This document shows, one piece after another, positions 4,353 to 5,181 of a stretch of DNA of 5,181 bases (the first letter of the stretch is position 1; each line of letters opens with the position of its first letter). A program made the translations under genes and the position numbers. The notes below the pieces were generated by a model that was given only the letters and a program-made list of their open reading frames with translations, was not told the origin of the DNA and made no database searches. The stretch is from Gammaproteobacteria bacterium (lineage in GTDB: Bacteria > Pseudomonadota > Gammaproteobacteria > Chromatiales > Chromatiaceae), in assembly GCA_015231665.1 (NCBI GenBank), contig JADGBD010000163.1, positions 1-5,181 on the forward strand, given 5' to 3'.

Positions 4353-5181
4353 GCCCTGGCCTTCGCTGTTGCGTCCTTGTTTGCCTGCTGTTGCTGGGCA
4401 ACGTCACCAGTGCTCGGGAGACCCTGAGCTTTGCCCCCCTGCCGATGGAGACACCGGAACGAGTCCTTGGCCAATGGAAGCCGCTGCTGGATTATCTGGC
4501 GTCGCAACTGGGGGTGGAGATACGCATCGACTATACCGACAGCTACGCCGAGATTCTCGAGCGGTTTCAGACAGGTGCGCTGGATCTGGCGTACCTGGGG
4601 CCGCTGCCCTATGCGGCGCTGAAGGCTGACTTTGCTGCGGCGACACCTGTGGCCCTGTTCAAGGACAGCAGGGATCAGGCCCACTATACCTGTGCCCTGG
4701 TGGCCCTGGAGGAACGCCGGCTGCAGCTGGCGCAACTGCAGGGCAAGCGCCTGGCTTTGACGCAACCTCTGTCCACCTGCGGCTATCTGGCCAGCGCGGA
4801 TCTGCTGCGCCAAGCCGGCAGCAGTCTGGAGAAGAATCAGTATCGCTATCTGGGCAAGCACGATCAGGTGGCCATTGCCGTGGCCCGGGGTGATTATGAC
4901 GCCGGCGGCCTCAAGACCAGCATCGCGCGCAAATATATCCACCTGGGACTGCAGGTGCTGGGTGAAAGCCGGCCACTGCCGGCCTTTGGCCTGATTGCCA
5001 ATGGCGCGCGCCTCTCCCCTGAGCGCATCGACCAGATTCGCCAGGCCCTGCTGGCGGCCGATGCAGGGGTTCGTGCCGGCTGGGGCGAGAGCCTGGGGCA
5101 GGGCGTGTTGCCGGCATCGGACGCTGACTATGCCGAAATCCGCCGCTTGCGTGCAGGCGCAGTGATTCCGCAACAGGGGAA
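4349..5181 (+). CDS. PhnD-like phosphate/phosphonate ABC-transporter substrate-binding protein, 3' end outside window
   Basis: The frame is open from the ATG at 4349 to the right edge (277 codons, no stop). The protein begins with a hydrophobic signal peptide (about 1-22, ending VTSA) without a clear lipobox and should be exported to the periplasm. The rest follows the PhnD/SsuA-type periplasmic-binding fold: LSFAPLPMETPERVLGQWKP (26-45), GALDLAYLGPLPYAAL (76-91), QGKRLALTQPLSTCGYL (131-147) and HDQVAIAVARGDYDAGG (171-187). The usual ligand-binding STS appears here as S142-T143-C144. The mature part has only two cysteines, C115 and C144. The length already equals a complete binding domain, so the protein may stop just beyond the window or continue into a membrane-anchored signalling domain, as some family members do. 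No permease or ATPase gene is in view, and the ligand cannot be assigned. TTGGAG at 4331-4336 is the only Shine-Dalgarno candidate. Confidence 0.85.
   Translation, partial: MSPGLRCCVLVCLLLLGNVTSARETLSFAPLPMETPERVLGQWKPLLDYLASQLGVEIRIDYTDSYAEILERFQTGALDLAYLGPLPYAALKADFAAATPVALFKDSRDQAHYTCALVALEERRLQLAQLQGKRLALTQPLSTCGYLASADLLRQAGSSLEKNQYRYLGKHDQVAIAVARGDYDAGGLKTSIARKYIHLGLQVLGESRPLPAFGLIANGARLSPERIDQIRQALLAADAGVRAGWGESLGQGVLPASDADYAEIRRLRAGAVIPQQG

Noticed and set aside
4067..5173. Long minus-strand frame of 368 codons opposite the PhnD-like gene
   Set aside because: It is antisense to a plus-strand frame with a signal peptide and clear family motifs, and it runs out of frame into the dacA start. 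It has no recognisable domain and its composition is typical of a GC-rich shadow.

Overview
The window looks like ordinary chromosomal DNA of a GC-rich gammaproteobacterium. The evidence is the gene order dacA - (dat) - ybeD/DUF493 - lipB - lipA, proteins that align closely with the E. coli and Pseudomonas versions as I remember them, and high GC at third codon positions. I cannot place it below class. No phage, plasmid, CRISPR, tRNA or rRNA feature is visible.

Layout: five genes lie on the minus strand, read from right to left. They are dacA (4184 to 3045, periplasmic D-Ala-D-Ala carboxypeptidase), dat (3033 to 2164, D-amino-acid aminotransferase), a ybeD/DUF493 gene (2164 to 1889), lipB (GTG start at 1878, to 1261, octanoyltransferase) and lipA (1118 to 162, lipoyl synthase). 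The first four are packed with gaps or overlaps of 11 bases or fewer and look like one transcription unit. lipA is set apart by about 140 bases holding a heptamer-repeat palindrome with a terminator-like core. A divergent gene on the plus strand (4349 to beyond the right edge) encodes an exported PhnD-like substrate-binding protein that is cut off by the window. The left 161 bases hold no recognisable gene, but contain a REP-like hairpin and a short motif recurring every ~20 bases.

How the genes work together: LipB moves octanoyl from acyl-carrier protein to lipoyl domains and LipA inserts the two sulfurs, so together they make protein-bound lipoate. DacA trims D-Ala from peptidoglycan pentapeptides in the periplasm. 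Dat interconverts D-Ala and D-Glu (with pyruvate and 2-oxoglutarate) in the cytoplasm, so dacA and dat share D-alanine as a theme. The DUF493 protein is a small protein of unknown role habitually found beside lipB.

I found no clearly new biological system. The points most worth a second look are the inverted heptamer arrays between lipB and lipA, which supply the lipB stop codon; a 14-bp tandem duplication at the DUF493/lipB junction, which leaves a 5-codon mini-ORF; an ~20-bp periodic motif at the left edge; and a substituted ligand-binding motif with paired cysteines in the PhnD-like protein.
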